Positions 49,085 through 60,100 of a stretch of DNA of 64,000 nt are shown piece after piece (position 1 is the first letter of the stretch; each line of letters begins with the position of its first letter). The position numbers and the translations under genes are program-made. This stretch comes from Nageia nagi (Eukaryota > Pinophyta), in contig JBITNC010000002.1 of NCBI GenBank assembly GCA_050084985.1, forward strand, positions 15,562,001-15,626,000, read 5' to 3'. The notes under the pieces were generated by a model. That model was not told the DNA's origin and ran no database searches. It was given only the letters and a program-made list of their open reading frames with translations.

Positions 49085-51952
49085 AAACCATAAAGAATAT
49101 TTTTAGATAAAAAAAGAGTCTCCCATTTGCTACATAAGGATATGAAAAAGTAATAATCATGTGGTTCAATAAACAACAAAGTTTTAACCAAGTAAATAAT
49201 ACATGTTAAATTTAACACTAGAGATATGCTTGATTTGATTCATAAGTGCAAATGTTTCACCACTCAAATAGTATTCCAAGTACCCAAATACATTTCTCAT
49301 CTCAATAACCATAGATGTAAAATGACATTGTTGAGGTTTCTTTTCTTATCTAAAAATTAGACCTTCACCTGGATGCCCACACAAGAGGAGCCCAAGTACT
49401 ACCAATCCTTAACTAGTTCACCTTGGTCAGTGTTGTACTCTCACAAAGAGAAGTACCTACTATTTTTCAAGGTTATGACATTTATTAGTTTGACCAAATT
49501 ACTAATCTTGATTAGATTTCAAGTTATCCTCCTAGGTTATCAGGATAATCTTTGAATGGATGTGCAAACATGTGGTATCACTACACACATGCCTATCCAC
49601 CTATTGGAGTTATGTCTAGACCAATAGAGGACTTAGGAAAAATTGAGAAGTATGGACTTTTCACCATTTGGATCGTTGAACTTAATGGCTTTAGTCCACC
49701 TATCCTCACCTCATGGCTCCCCAAATAAGTCATGTTGCAGAATTTACATGAAGATGTGTTCATTATAGGGGGTAGCTCATTTCAATATTTGCATTTTTAT
49801 TTACAGAAGCAAATAAATCAAAAAAGTGAAAAATGAAGTAAAATATCATCCATTAAAAAAATTATAAACCTAAGTGTCCAATGGGTTTTATTTACTAACC
49901 TCTAAAAGATATCTTTACATCAATCCTTATTTTGCATAAGTCCATTCCATACTATGCAAAAAAAATTGGCATGTATCAATTAACTTCAAAAAAATGCATA
50001 ATTTAACTTAATAAATTTAAGTAAGATCATGCATCATTTAAAAAAATGTTATGTACTAAGCATGCATTAGATAAAATTTAAGTAAGAAATTTGTACAAAT
50101 TCCCCCTTTTTACTTAAAGTTTTATCCCTAAAGATAACGTAATAGTTTAACTTAGCTTTTTATCCTTAAAAGTATTTGCATGTTAAAAAAAAATTCAAAG
50201 TATACATCCATTACAAAGCAAGTCTCCCTTTTTTTTTATAAATCTTTTAGGTAATAAGGAATTATCAATAGATACTTAAGTATAAATATTATTTTGCCTA
50301 AGTGAAATAGCCATACTTAGAAGGCAAAAAAAATTATACTCCTAAAAAAAACTTTATATTTGCCACATTTTTCTAAAATATAGGAGACTATTTAAGAGTA
50401 ATGATGACAATTTTACTCGACATTAATGTATTTTTGGCCATCTACTCACTTTAAAGCAATTTTAAATGCAATTCATGATGGGCAAGTGCATACACACCAA
50501 TCCAATGCTTTAAATTTGGAGCCTACATTTTGCAAAAAGAGTTAATGCTTCCAAGTGCATTAACAAGATAAAAAAAATTGATGGCTCCCCTAGATTTTTA
50601 TGGAACGTGCAAGAAATCCAAAAAGTCATTAAATGATACTTGACTAAGTGAAAAAAAATTAATGGGAGGGGTGCAAGTTATATTTTTTAAAAGAAAAGGC
50701 AAAGTGGTTAGAAGGAAGAGGAGCAGAGGAAGTGGCAAAGGAGTCAAGGAGAAACTACACCAAAGGAATGGAGCAACCATGCCATAGGAGAGGAATCCAC
50801 TACCAAGGAGGAGACCCCTACCAAGCAAGATACCACCACTATGTAGGAGACCACCATTGCTAAGTAGGAGAGGGGAGGAGAACAGAGCGATCGCACGATT
50901 GGGTTGGTCTACGATGAGGAGAGGAGGGCAAAAAGTAGACAAAAAAATAATCAACTTCAACCTGGAGAGGGTGAGAGAGGTGCTACGAAGTGGGGAGCAT
51001 CGACCACGTAAGAGGAGAGTGGCCAAATGGAGGAAGAAGGATCTGCACACATGAGGAGCGAGGTACCATGCGTAGAGGAGAAACCAAGTAAGGCAAAGAA
51101 AGAGAGGGAGTTTGTGACCAATAGAGAGGAGCAACTGATAGTTAATGGCCACAAGGGCCTCTCAATAGATGTGCAAAGAGTGAAGGCCATGAGTGAAGAA
51201 TTCATAATCGATAGAAGAGGAAATAGATGCCATCGAGTGCGACACAGTTAGCAATAAGGGGGAACAGAGGAGGTGATTGATGCCATCAGATGTGGCACAA
51301 CCAACAACAAACTCCAAGCTTCTTTCTCTGCTAAACTTAACTATTATGCTTATAATGGAAAAGCCATGGCTTTGAAAAACATTTCTAACATTGGAGGCAA
51401 ACCAAGCTAGCTTCAAAGGTCCAAGCTTACAAAAGAACTACCCCAAAAAAAAATTCAACAACTTGTACATACTTAAAATGTTTTTGTGTGTGTGTGTGTG
51501 TATTTTAAAATATGTATTTATATTTTTTAATATTGTAAGAAGTTAGCATTTTTAACCAAAAAAAATACTAGCAATATTAACAATATACTAGTAATATCAC
51601 TCTCGTTTAAAAAAATATATATATTTTAATAAATATTTATCTAACATAGACTATGTTAGTATAACAAAAAAAATCTTACAAAGAACATAAACTAGAACTA
51701 ACATTAAATAATTCTTAGTGTATAGAAAAAATATCAACATATTGCTTCTTCTCAAGCAATTACAACTAACATGTCACTTGATCAATGTTAGTATTATTTA
51801 AAATATCTTCCAAAATAAAGGAAAGAAAATATACCTTGAAATGCTTTTACCTCACAAGAAGAGTAAACCTTCAAAGATGATGAATAGGATGGAGAACCTC
51901 CAAGTTCAAGATGAGTCTCCGAATCAAGGATGTGAATAGAAGCCTCCAAGGA
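49085..51952 (-). other. Element A long leader (about 2.9 kb)
   Basis: Homologous to the B leader in part. The segment 50600-51420 is GC-richer and purine-rich on the plus strand. It contains a 184-codon minus frame (51152-50598) that is Leu/Ser-rich and low-complexity, with no recognised domain and only partial resemblance to the B equivalent. I do not call it a gene. Confidence 0.6.
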
Positions 51953-51964
51953 GCTCTGATACCA
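51953..51964 (-). promoter_or_regulatory. Element A primer-binding site
   Basis: The minus strand reads TGGTATCAGAGC, the usual plant copia site complementary to initiator tRNA-Met, two bases inside the 5' LTR. Confidence 0.92.
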
Positions 51965-51966
51965 AA

Positions 51967-52466
51967 TGAGAGAGTTGCAATATAAACTAAACAACTCTAT
52001 ACTCCCAAGATCACATGAAAGCTCACAATACACATCTAACAAACTCACAAATCAATCTCATAAAGATAACACAAGATGTAAGTGGTTCCTCCAACTAGGA
52101 GTACATCCACTAACTAGGTCTCACTTCTTTCACAAATATGAATCTCTTATAATTCTTCTAACTCATCTCCTAAACACTATCCTATAGCATAGCTTTACTC
52201 CACAAATTGGTGTGTGATCACAAAGAGGGAACCTTCTATTTATAGGCCAAAATCCTTCTTTCGATCACCCTTTTACCCAATGTACAAAAGCATGATATGC
52301 ACATCCTTTTACCCAAGGGGCATGCTCATGACATGGAGTGTAGGATAAGTTACATTATCATATTCACTTAAATACTCAAGGTCTCAAATGATACCCTTAA
52401 GTATTAGTGAATTTACATAGAAGATTATTATAAAATCTATACAATAATGCATTATACATTCCAACA
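51967..52466 (-). repeat. Element A 5' LTR
   Basis: Same length as its partner (500 bp) and the same TGAGAG / CCAACA termini. It carries the regulatory start of the element's transcript. Confidence 0.95.
52236..52244 (-). promoter_or_regulatory. LTR TATA box (element A)
   Basis: TATAAATAG on the minus strand within the 5' LTR, conserved at the same place in the 3' LTR and in B (TATAAATAG). Confidence 0.6.
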
Positions 52467-52471
52467 TTATC
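52467..52471. repeat. Target-site duplication of element A, right
   Basis: TTATC, identical to 35361-35365. Confidence 0.93.
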
Positions 52472-52887
52472 CTGGTTAGGTAATTCAATATGGGGTCAAA
52501 CTTATTAATTTGTTGTACAACATTGCTTTCTTCCATCATTTTTAGCTCAAATAATTCTTACTTCAAGCCTATCTTTGCACTTGATGCTTGTGATCCAAAA
52601 AAAATATTGAGAGCAACCCACACTTGCTTTGAGGTCTTAGAGAAGCTAAAATGTTGAAAGTATACATTTGATAGTCCAAGACTAATCAAAGTTGTTTCCC
52701 TTCTATCTTTTATCATCCACTTTGAGATTCCATCAACATTAAATGATTTTCATTTAGTTCCACACATTACATTCCATAGATCCTTTTCCATAAGGATCAA
52801 TTGAATCTTGATTTGCTATGTATGGAAGTCTTTACCTTCAAAGTTTTCAATATTTGACCTTCCCTCAATGAAAACAAGCATGACCAT
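52472..52887 (-). pseudogene. Element C gag, N-terminal part
   Basis: The minus frame from an ATG at 52887 reads a copia gag N-terminus (IENFEGKDFHT, one stop, then IKIQLILMEKDLWNVMCGTK). After a frame change come LSNVYFQHFSFSKTSKQVW and INKFDPILNYLTRI at the junction with A. Deleting element A and one TTATC copy brings this piece into frame with 35360-34929. The start ATG is followed at once by the conserved gag fold, so little is missing at this end. Confidence 0.8.
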
Positions 52888-52889
52888 GA

Positions 52890-53653
52890 TTCTATTAATA
52901 ATGCACTTTAATTTTCACACTCATTTTGAAAAAACAAAACACCACCTCAATTAATCCTTTAAAAAAACTTTTATTTTTATTTTTATATATTTTCTTTCAA
53001 CACCCAACAAATAAATAAAATGGTTAAATATATACCATATAAATTCCCAGTATCTTAATAAAGTCACCAAAACCTATTTAAAAGGTGTAAGAATAATACA
53101 AATTTTGATGAACCATGATCTCATTGTTAACCATATAATATACAATCTCATTCAGGAGTTATGCATTGCTAACAATTTCAAAGGTATGGATTTGGATTAC
53201 TCAGCATTTTATGGATATTAGGACATGGACTTGAACATGTGGGCAACTTGAATGTTTGGTGTATTCAAGCTTCTCAATACTTCTCCTCACACCATCAACT
53301 TGTCTAAATCGATGCTTTTGAATCCAACATAACTATATAGAATCTCAACTTCTAAATGGAAAAAAATACCATGCTTCTCCTCCCATGGTTGGTTAATGTC
53401 TACATGAGTAATCACATGGCCCAAACAAATTTTGTAAAATCTAATGAAGCTCGTGAGATTTAATGTTGTAAAATTCCTTCACATTCTCTGTGCTTTCAAA
53501 CTTAGTGAGTTAATGCATTGGTCCTCTCACTTAAACAACAAATAAAATCCTCAACACTAAGGTGATATTCCTCTTCAATGGATGCTGGGCATCAAGTGAT
53601 CTTAAGAGTGATCAGGTCCTCCTCGCAATTCTTAACTCTTGCGAATAATGTTC
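52890..53653 (-). other. Element C leader
   Basis: About 0.76 kb between the C primer site and gag with no coding signal. Confidence 0.5.
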
Positions 53654-53665
53654 GCTATGATAACA
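53654..53665 (-). promoter_or_regulatory. Element C primer-binding site (degenerate)
   Basis: TGTTATCATAGC on the minus strand, 10 of 12 matching the copia initiator-tRNA site seen in A, next to the C 5' LTR. Confidence 0.6.
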
Positions 53666-53837
53666 AAAAATATTTTCTATAGATTAATATTGAAATACAT
53701 ATACTATTTATAATTGATGAAGTTCTCAATAACTCCCACAAATAAAATCTATTATTGAAACTTACAAGATCCATTCTTCATTAATATGGAATAGCTTTAA
53801 CACACAATAACATAATTTATGAATCAAAAGCATAACA
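53665..53837 (-). repeat. Element C 5' LTR
   Basis: About 173 bp alignable to 34261-34421, sharing TATTTTCTATAGATTRATRT, AACTCCCAYAAATAAA, TCTATTATTGAAACT and the CATAACA end. Confidence 0.7.
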
Positions 53838-54400
53838 TGATTCTTGAAGACTCTGAAAGGGCTACTCGTTGGTGTATTACTACTAAACCCATTAAGGTTA
53901 CTTCCTCTTATTACAATATCATAAGATTTTGTGCGACTTCAAATGCTAGGGGAACCCCTTTATTTTTGGTAGCCTTGTAAGGTTAGAAGTATCGATAGGC
54001 CACCTCGATGTCTTGACCTATGACCTATGACGTGGGTACAAGTCTCTCTTTTGCCACCTATAGCTCTTGTCGCTCTCTTAATAAACTTTTAACATCTCCA
54101 AAGATTTCTTGAGGTGGATGTTATCTTCCCCAATGAGCCTTACGAGATTGGAACTTGGGTCTACATGCCCAAAATAGATGCCTTCATCGATAGACCAATC
54201 CCTTAGGGTTGGGGGGAGCTCCTTCATTCTTCATATGTAAACCTTTTTACCTCATCTAGACATGTTGGATTTGACCCATTTTCTTTGTCTACTTCTTGCT
54301 CTTACACATTGGAGTTGCTTTAATTACTCTCATGCTCTTCTTATATGTATTTTTTCTACAATCCTATTGACCAATTGTTTTGGTAATTGATGGACATTAA
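53838..54400 (+). mobile_element. LINE 3' end (right half of the copy split by C)
   Basis: Continues the LINE interrupted at 34260. It matches the equivalent part of the neighbouring LINE at 54850-55100 and ends near 54400 with GGTAATTGATGGACATTAAT, a variant of the LINE terminal motif. Confidence 0.7.
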
Positions 54401-55135
54401 TTTTCAAAGCTCTTACATTATCTTTAGATTTACATGAAATTGGAGAATGTTGTTATCGAATTTCATTACATTAAACTACACATATCATATGGTTTTTGAT
54501 TCCCTCTTTGTCAGATAAGGGTTTGCTCACACTAGCTCCATATCGAGACAAATCATAATATCCTTAAAGGCCAACATATATGCAAACTATACAACATGGA
54601 ATTAGAGACTAGAGAGCATTACATGTTCATTTGTCCCATCTATTCTAAAATTCAAGGATAATTTCATTATTTGTGCAAAGGTGCCAATACTTTGAAATCA
54701 TGGATGAATTATGAAGATAAAAAATGCATCACATAATATATCAGAGAAACCATTTGCCTTTAGATAGAAAATGATTATTGATGAGGTCCAAACTTATCAC
54801 ATCTTTTTTTCAACTATATAAAGCTACGAATTGGGAGTGTAACATGATCCTTAAAGAATCTGGAAGGGCTATTTATTAGTGTATTGCTATTAAACGCATT
54901 AAAATGATTTCTTTTGCTTGCAATATCATGAGCTTCTTTCCAACCTTGATGTTGAAAGAGCCCCTTGACTCTCCATACACAAACTTTTTCTTTTAATCAG
55001 ACATATTGGATTTGACATATTTCTTGTCTACTTTTCACTCTTACACATTGGGGTTACTTTATGAGCTCTTTTTTTTTTTAATAATCATTTTGATAATTTT
55101 TTTGGTCACCTATAAACATTAATATCAAAATTTCA
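54400..55135 (+). mobile_element. 5'-truncated LINE copy
   Basis: Begins within the LINE C-terminal region (54432-54830 matches 33859-34255), continues without an insertion into the 3' part, and ends near 55130 with GGTCACCTATAAACATTAAT. It provides the uninterrupted reference for the split LINE copy. 5' truncation is usual for LINE insertions. Confidence 0.75.
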
Positions 55136-55139
55136 AATT

Positions 55140-55852
55140 AAAAAAAAAAAACACTTTATAATTCACCTTTCATGGATAAACTCATTTTAGGTAATATGTT
55201 ATTCAATTTTTCATCCATGAATTAGAGTTTATCTTTGAAATATATATATTTTAATTACCAAGGCTTTTTTAAAGTTACAATATAAATAAACATGATTTAC
55301 ATTCAAACATGATTAACTACAAAATAAACATTTTACTAATCAAGAATTATCTTAAAATAAGCTCTTTATTAATTATTTGTATAATTATAAATTATTAAAG
55401 TTAAATCATCATAGACTCTTTATAATTACCCAACAAAATTACCTAATCCATCATCTTAAAATAGATCAAAAAGACTTTAAAAAAATAATTTAATTTTTAA
55501 AACCTACACAATATTATAACTCCTTCAAACAAATAACAAATATAATTGAAATTAAATTAAAAAAATCGATTATAAAAATATCAACAACTCAAAGTTTTAG
55601 TATTTATCCCAACCATATAATATTATCAATCTCAAAAAAATTACATAATGAAATAAAAAAAATTAAAGAATATCCAAAACACCATCACACAAAAATGTTT
55701 TGTAAGGCTTGTAACTTAAATTCTATGTGCCCATATTACAAAAACATTACAGAAACAGGTAATTACAACCTTATCGATGACTCATTTCCTCATTATCTGC
55801 AGCCTCCAATTTTTTGGGCACTCAAAGCTACAGAAAACAGCAACAGCCGAGC
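55140..55852. other. Upstream region of the second mTERF copy
   Basis: Very AT-rich. GC rises only from about 55740 towards the coding region. An upstream ATG at 55814 is in frame with the gene, but the 13 residues it would add do not resemble a targeting peptide. No confident promoter element. Confidence 0.4.
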
Positions 55853-57181
55853 ATGGCGGAGGCGCTTCGAAGCCCATCAGCATCTCTCACCCGCCATCCG
55901 GCCCACTTCTCTGCCGCAAAGATTCCCACAACTCTGGCCACTGTTACGAATAAACTGTACCATCATTTTCTTCTTGAGCAGAGTCACAGATTAAGCTTGT
56001 TTCGCATATCGCCAACCATTTCCCTTCTTTTTGCCCACCAAAATGTCCCAACCCTTCCCGACGCCGATAACACTCATGCCAATGCTAATTCGCACTCCCC
56101 AAATCTTTTTGCAGAGTTCGCCACCACGAAATTTAACCTTTCCTCGGCCAACATCTCACGGTTGTTCAAATACAACCCCGCCTTGGAGAGGCTCAAAACC
56201 CTTGAAAAAGTGGAGCAATTTGTTGATTTGTTTAAGAGATATGGCTGCACCAAATACCAGATTTTAACCATAATGAAACAGGCGCCATTTTGTTTGACCT
56301 TGTGTCCGGAAAAGGTGATCGAACCCAAGTTACTGCTATTGAGAGATTTGGGCCTTCAGGGGAAAGATCTTGTAAAAGTTGTTGCTCGCAATCCAAAGAT
56401 CTTAATCAGTAGCCTCCAGAATGTTCTTATTCCAAATGCCGCCTTTTTGCAACATGTATTTAAGACACAGGGTTTGTTTATCAAAGCCATTTTACGACAG
56501 CCATCAATTTTGACATACGATTTGGAGAAACACTTGAAACCCTCGGTTGCTTTCTTTGAGGACTGTGGTTTGTTTGGAGAGCAGTTGTCCAAATTTATAG
56601 CGTCACGGCCAGGACTTCTACACTGCTCCTGTTTAACACCTGCTAAAGCTGATTTCTTTCAAAAGATCGGCGTTGACAAAGGAGGTAAAATGTACAAATA
56701 TGTTTTTGGCGCTAGTGCTTGTTTCCAGCCTGGAAACTTTGGAGGCCAAAATCGACAATTTTCAGCAGTGTGGACTCACTGTCGAGGAAACCATGGAGTT
56801 ATTCAGGGTTTATCCTTTTGCATTTGGTTTTGCCGAGGAAAAAGTTCGACAAAAGATGGATTTCATAGTTAATTATATGGAGCTTCCTGCAAATTCTGTG
56901 TTAAAGTGGCGATACTTGTTACAGCACAGTCTGAAGGTTGTTAAGCCTAGGTTTATAATTTTCAAGAGAATACAAACTCTGAATAATCTTGGCCAACCTG
57001 ACATCAGGGGCTGGCTTCGATCTTGGCCATGTCAGAGGAAAAGTTTGTGAACACTATCATAGAAGGACACCCTGAATCGAAACTACTGAATGAAATTTAT
57101 CAAGAGGCTCTTACCGATGCCTCAGCAAATGCTAAAGCAGGCACAAAGAAGAATAATATGAGGAAACGGTGGTGTTTTTGA
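55853..57181 (+). pseudogene. mTERF family gene copy with two compensating frameshifts
   Basis: Homologous along its whole length to the intact mTERF gene at 20458-21717. Shared blocks include FAEFA-TKF-LS, LERLKTLEKVEQFVDLFKR, KVIEPKLLLLRDLGL, QPSILTYDLEKHLKPSVAF and RPGLLHC. Near 56701-56735 one extra base shifts the frame (net +1; a TTTTT run where the intact gene has TTTT). Near 57005-57012 one base is missing, which restores the original frame. The last part (LNEIYQEALTDASA to the TGA at 57179-57181) is again in phase. Between the shifts about 100 codons are read out of phase, and the unshifted frame meets a stop at about 56870. I treat it as a pseudogene unless the bases are assembly errors. 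Confidence 0.88.
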
Positions 57182-60100
57182 AAATACTAGGGAATCGCCT
57201 CGGATAGAGAATAGTAAACTGCAAATCAAATTACCTCTGCTCATCCTGGGCGAAGACAGACCCTGCTTATACCGGTAATCATTTAGCTTCTTTTTTTTTT
57301 GTCACATTTAGGGTTTAGGGTTAAACTCAAAGAGAGTTGGATTTAAATTTAGGTTTCCAGAAATTACACACTTTAGCAATTCACCTTCCATGGATCTGCA
57401 CACTCATTCAGCTTGGCTTATTTCATCCTGTGGTGCACAAATTTCCCAACTAGAAAAACATCAGAATTGACTTTGAAGTTTTGCATACGAAATTAATGTG
57501 ATTCTTTGATAATCATGTTTCTCATATAATTGGTTTGCAAACTGGTTGTGCTATCTGATAGTTAAATATAAATATTCAAGTTTTTAATTGCTTTCATGGC
57601 AGATGCCATAGATTAAGTTTCAACTACAGAAAGTCTCTGGAGTTTGTTTTGTAAATGTAATGCCATTTGAGAAGGCATGAAGGAATTGGTGGAGAGGTAA
57701 TATACTAATAGTCATACATTATGTATTCGATTTCTATAGTAATTCTTACTGTCCTGTACTTTAAACTTTATTGCTTATCTCCAAGGCTTATGCTGCATTG
57801 AGATATCTCCCTCAGCAAAGTGGCATAATTTTGGACAAAATATGCTTAAGATATTCACAGCAATTTACCTGTCTTTTACACACAACAATTTCTATCAAAA
57901 GCTCTTGATTTATTCCCATTAAGTCACAGCATATATGCTTTTGAATTTAGGGACTATACAAACTTTTCCTGAAACACTAGTCTGCATTAATGTCAAGTAT
58001 GTTTTAGATTTTTTTATTTTATTTGAAAATCTTGCCATATGAATGATGGTTATCTGTACAGACTTGGTATTAATTAGACTGAATTTTTTTTATTTCAATG
58101 CCCTTGTTGGATTAGGCTTAACTAGTCTCAAGCAAAGCCGAAAGATGGTTCATGCGTTCAGAAAAATGACTACAATCAGAAGACACCTGCCATTTAGAGC
58201 TGAATTTCTTACTACCATCGTGATGCACCAATAAAAGTTACTGACAAAAACAAATAATGTGCAGAACTTGGATATGTATTCTACTCTATAGTATACAAAT
58301 TATCCTAATAAATGCGTATTTGCGATTTATTCCTATTTTTTTTCCCTCCTTGTATTTCCGTTTAAACATTATATTTCACTTTTAGAATATTATTCTTTGT
58401 GTTTTCCCCTTTTTTCAAATTTGGCTTGGAGCCATTTTTTCCCGTACCTGAATTTGTATACGCCATTCCACCCAACCACTTCAATGTAACACAGATATTA
58501 AAGAAAAATATGTTATCGAGTTCTATCTTTTTCTTCATAGGCTTCAGTTGTCCATATGTAGGAGTTCTCGTGAATGTCTCTCTTATGTATACTTCTTAGT
58601 TCTTGTGTTTTTCTAATATTCTTTTGTTGTTTTTGATATTCTCCGTTGAGGTCTTTGCCTTTTCAATAAGAATACTTGTCATGATGAAATATAATTGTGT
58701 GGATGCTTAAGATATATGATTTTAGTTTCAGTATCTGTTATATTTTTCTTACTCACAAGATACTGTGTCCATTTTTGCTGCCATTGTTATCTGCATTAGC
58801 CTTCAGTTGTCTGTATGTAGGAATTGTTGTGAATGTCTTTCTCATGTATACTATTAGTTCTTGTATTTTTCTAATATTCGTTTGTTGTTTTTGATATTCT
58901 CCATGGAGATCTTTGAATTTTCAATAAGAATACTTGCTTATCAAGGTGAAATATAATTCTATGTACAGGATTGTGTGGATGCTTAAGCTATATGATTTTA
59001 GTTTCAATATCTGTTAATATTTTTCTCACTTACATGATTCTGTGTCCATTTTTGCTGCCACTGTTATCTGTAGTCCCTATTCTTTTTCTTTTAACTGTTA
59101 TATATTACTTTGTGTAAGAAATAATAACTATGTAAAAGTCATGTAAGTATCTTCGTTTAACAGCATTGATTACTGCCTCTAAAAAGATACATCATACTGC
59201 GAAGTATCTTGTTTCAATAACATTGCTTACTGTCTCTTGTTTTAGCACAACGATAAGACTGATTCCCAAGAGTGGTACTTCTTTAAGGTCTTTCCATAAG
59301 CACAGTTTTATTAATTTGATGGAAAATATGCTTAAGATCTCTATAACTATTTAGTGTTCTTCTACGCAGTGTGTGTGTCATCCAGTCATTTTTTTTCAAT
59401 TTATGCCCATTAAATTCACTACAGCAAAGTAAATGGAATTCGCTGACCATTAAAATATTTTCTAAAATTGTTGTTCAACACTGAAGAGTTTTACTAAAGT
59501 TCAAACTTTTGCATAATAGAGATTCAGATCTTTTTGCTTCTTAAAGAAACATTCTGCTGTAATAATTTAAATTGCTTTTTTTTTTGTAAGAGGAATGGTT
59601 ATATATTTACAAATTAATTATTCATCATTGAAGTGAATGTTTGCTGTAATAGTTATCTATACTTCAATATTCAGAGTTGCAAATTCAAAACATTTTTTTT
59701 TGGTTTAAGATACTTATTGGAAGTTGAAAGCACGGCGATAAATAATTTACACTTTTAGAAAAAATGGCTCTGAAAAGGAGACATGTAATTCAGATCTGAA
59801 TTCACTATCATGACCTTATCATTATGATGCTTTTCCATGGGCAAAGTTGAACGATTAACAGTGAACTCAATTTGGATGTATATATCAAACTTAGCAGTTT
59901 TCTGGAACACGAATATTAAAGGCCAGTATGTTGGTTTATTCTATATTTTCCTTCTCATTCCTCTCGTCTACATACGTAGAATTTTCATAATCGTATTCAA
60001 TCTTTAGGTCTGCATAAGTCGGTTATTGTTTGAACGTCTTTCTCATATATAGTATTAGATATATTTTCCCCTGAAAAAAGTGCTCTCTTGTTGTAAGTGG

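Larger units (their letters stand above)
35366..52466 (-). mobile_element. Element A: Ty1/copia retrotransposon, split by B
   Basis: A complete minus-strand copia element: 500-bp LTRs with TG...CA ends, a perfect 5-bp target duplication TTATC, a primer site TGGTATCAGAGC and domains in copia order (gag, protease, integrase, RT, RNase H). Without B it would be about 8.4 kb. The LTRs differ at roughly 45-50 of 500 positions by my count, mostly transitions, so it is old. It carries stops and has element B inserted in RT, so it cannot move autonomously. It is inserted in the gag of element C. A long leader of about 2.9 kb separates the primer site from gag. Confidence 0.95.
34261..53837 (-). mobile_element. 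Element C: small gag-only copia-type LTR retrotransposon, split by A
   Basis: LTRs at 34261-34421 (3') and 53665-53837 (5') are alignable over their length. A polypurine tract (AAAAGGG on the minus strand) abuts the 3' LTR at 34422-34428. A degenerate tRNA-Met-type primer site (minus strand TGTTATCATAGC, 53654-53665) abuts the 5' LTR. Removing element A leaves about 2.47 kb with a gag reading region but no protease, integrase or RT. Such gag-only, short-LTR elements resemble the non-autonomous TR-GAG class; the alternative is an internal pol deletion. It sits inside a LINE (33276-34260 and 53838-54400). No clean target duplication is visible. Confidence 0.7.

Noticed and set aside
50598-51152. 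184-codon minus frame in the leader of element A
   Set aside because: Leu/Ser-rich low-complexity product of a purine-biased block. The B counterpart is not conserved as a frame, and no domain is visible.
55814-55852. Upstream in-frame ATG for the second mTERF copy
   Set aside because: The extra 13 residues are Gln-rich and polar, unlike a targeting peptide, and there is no counterpart in the intact gene.
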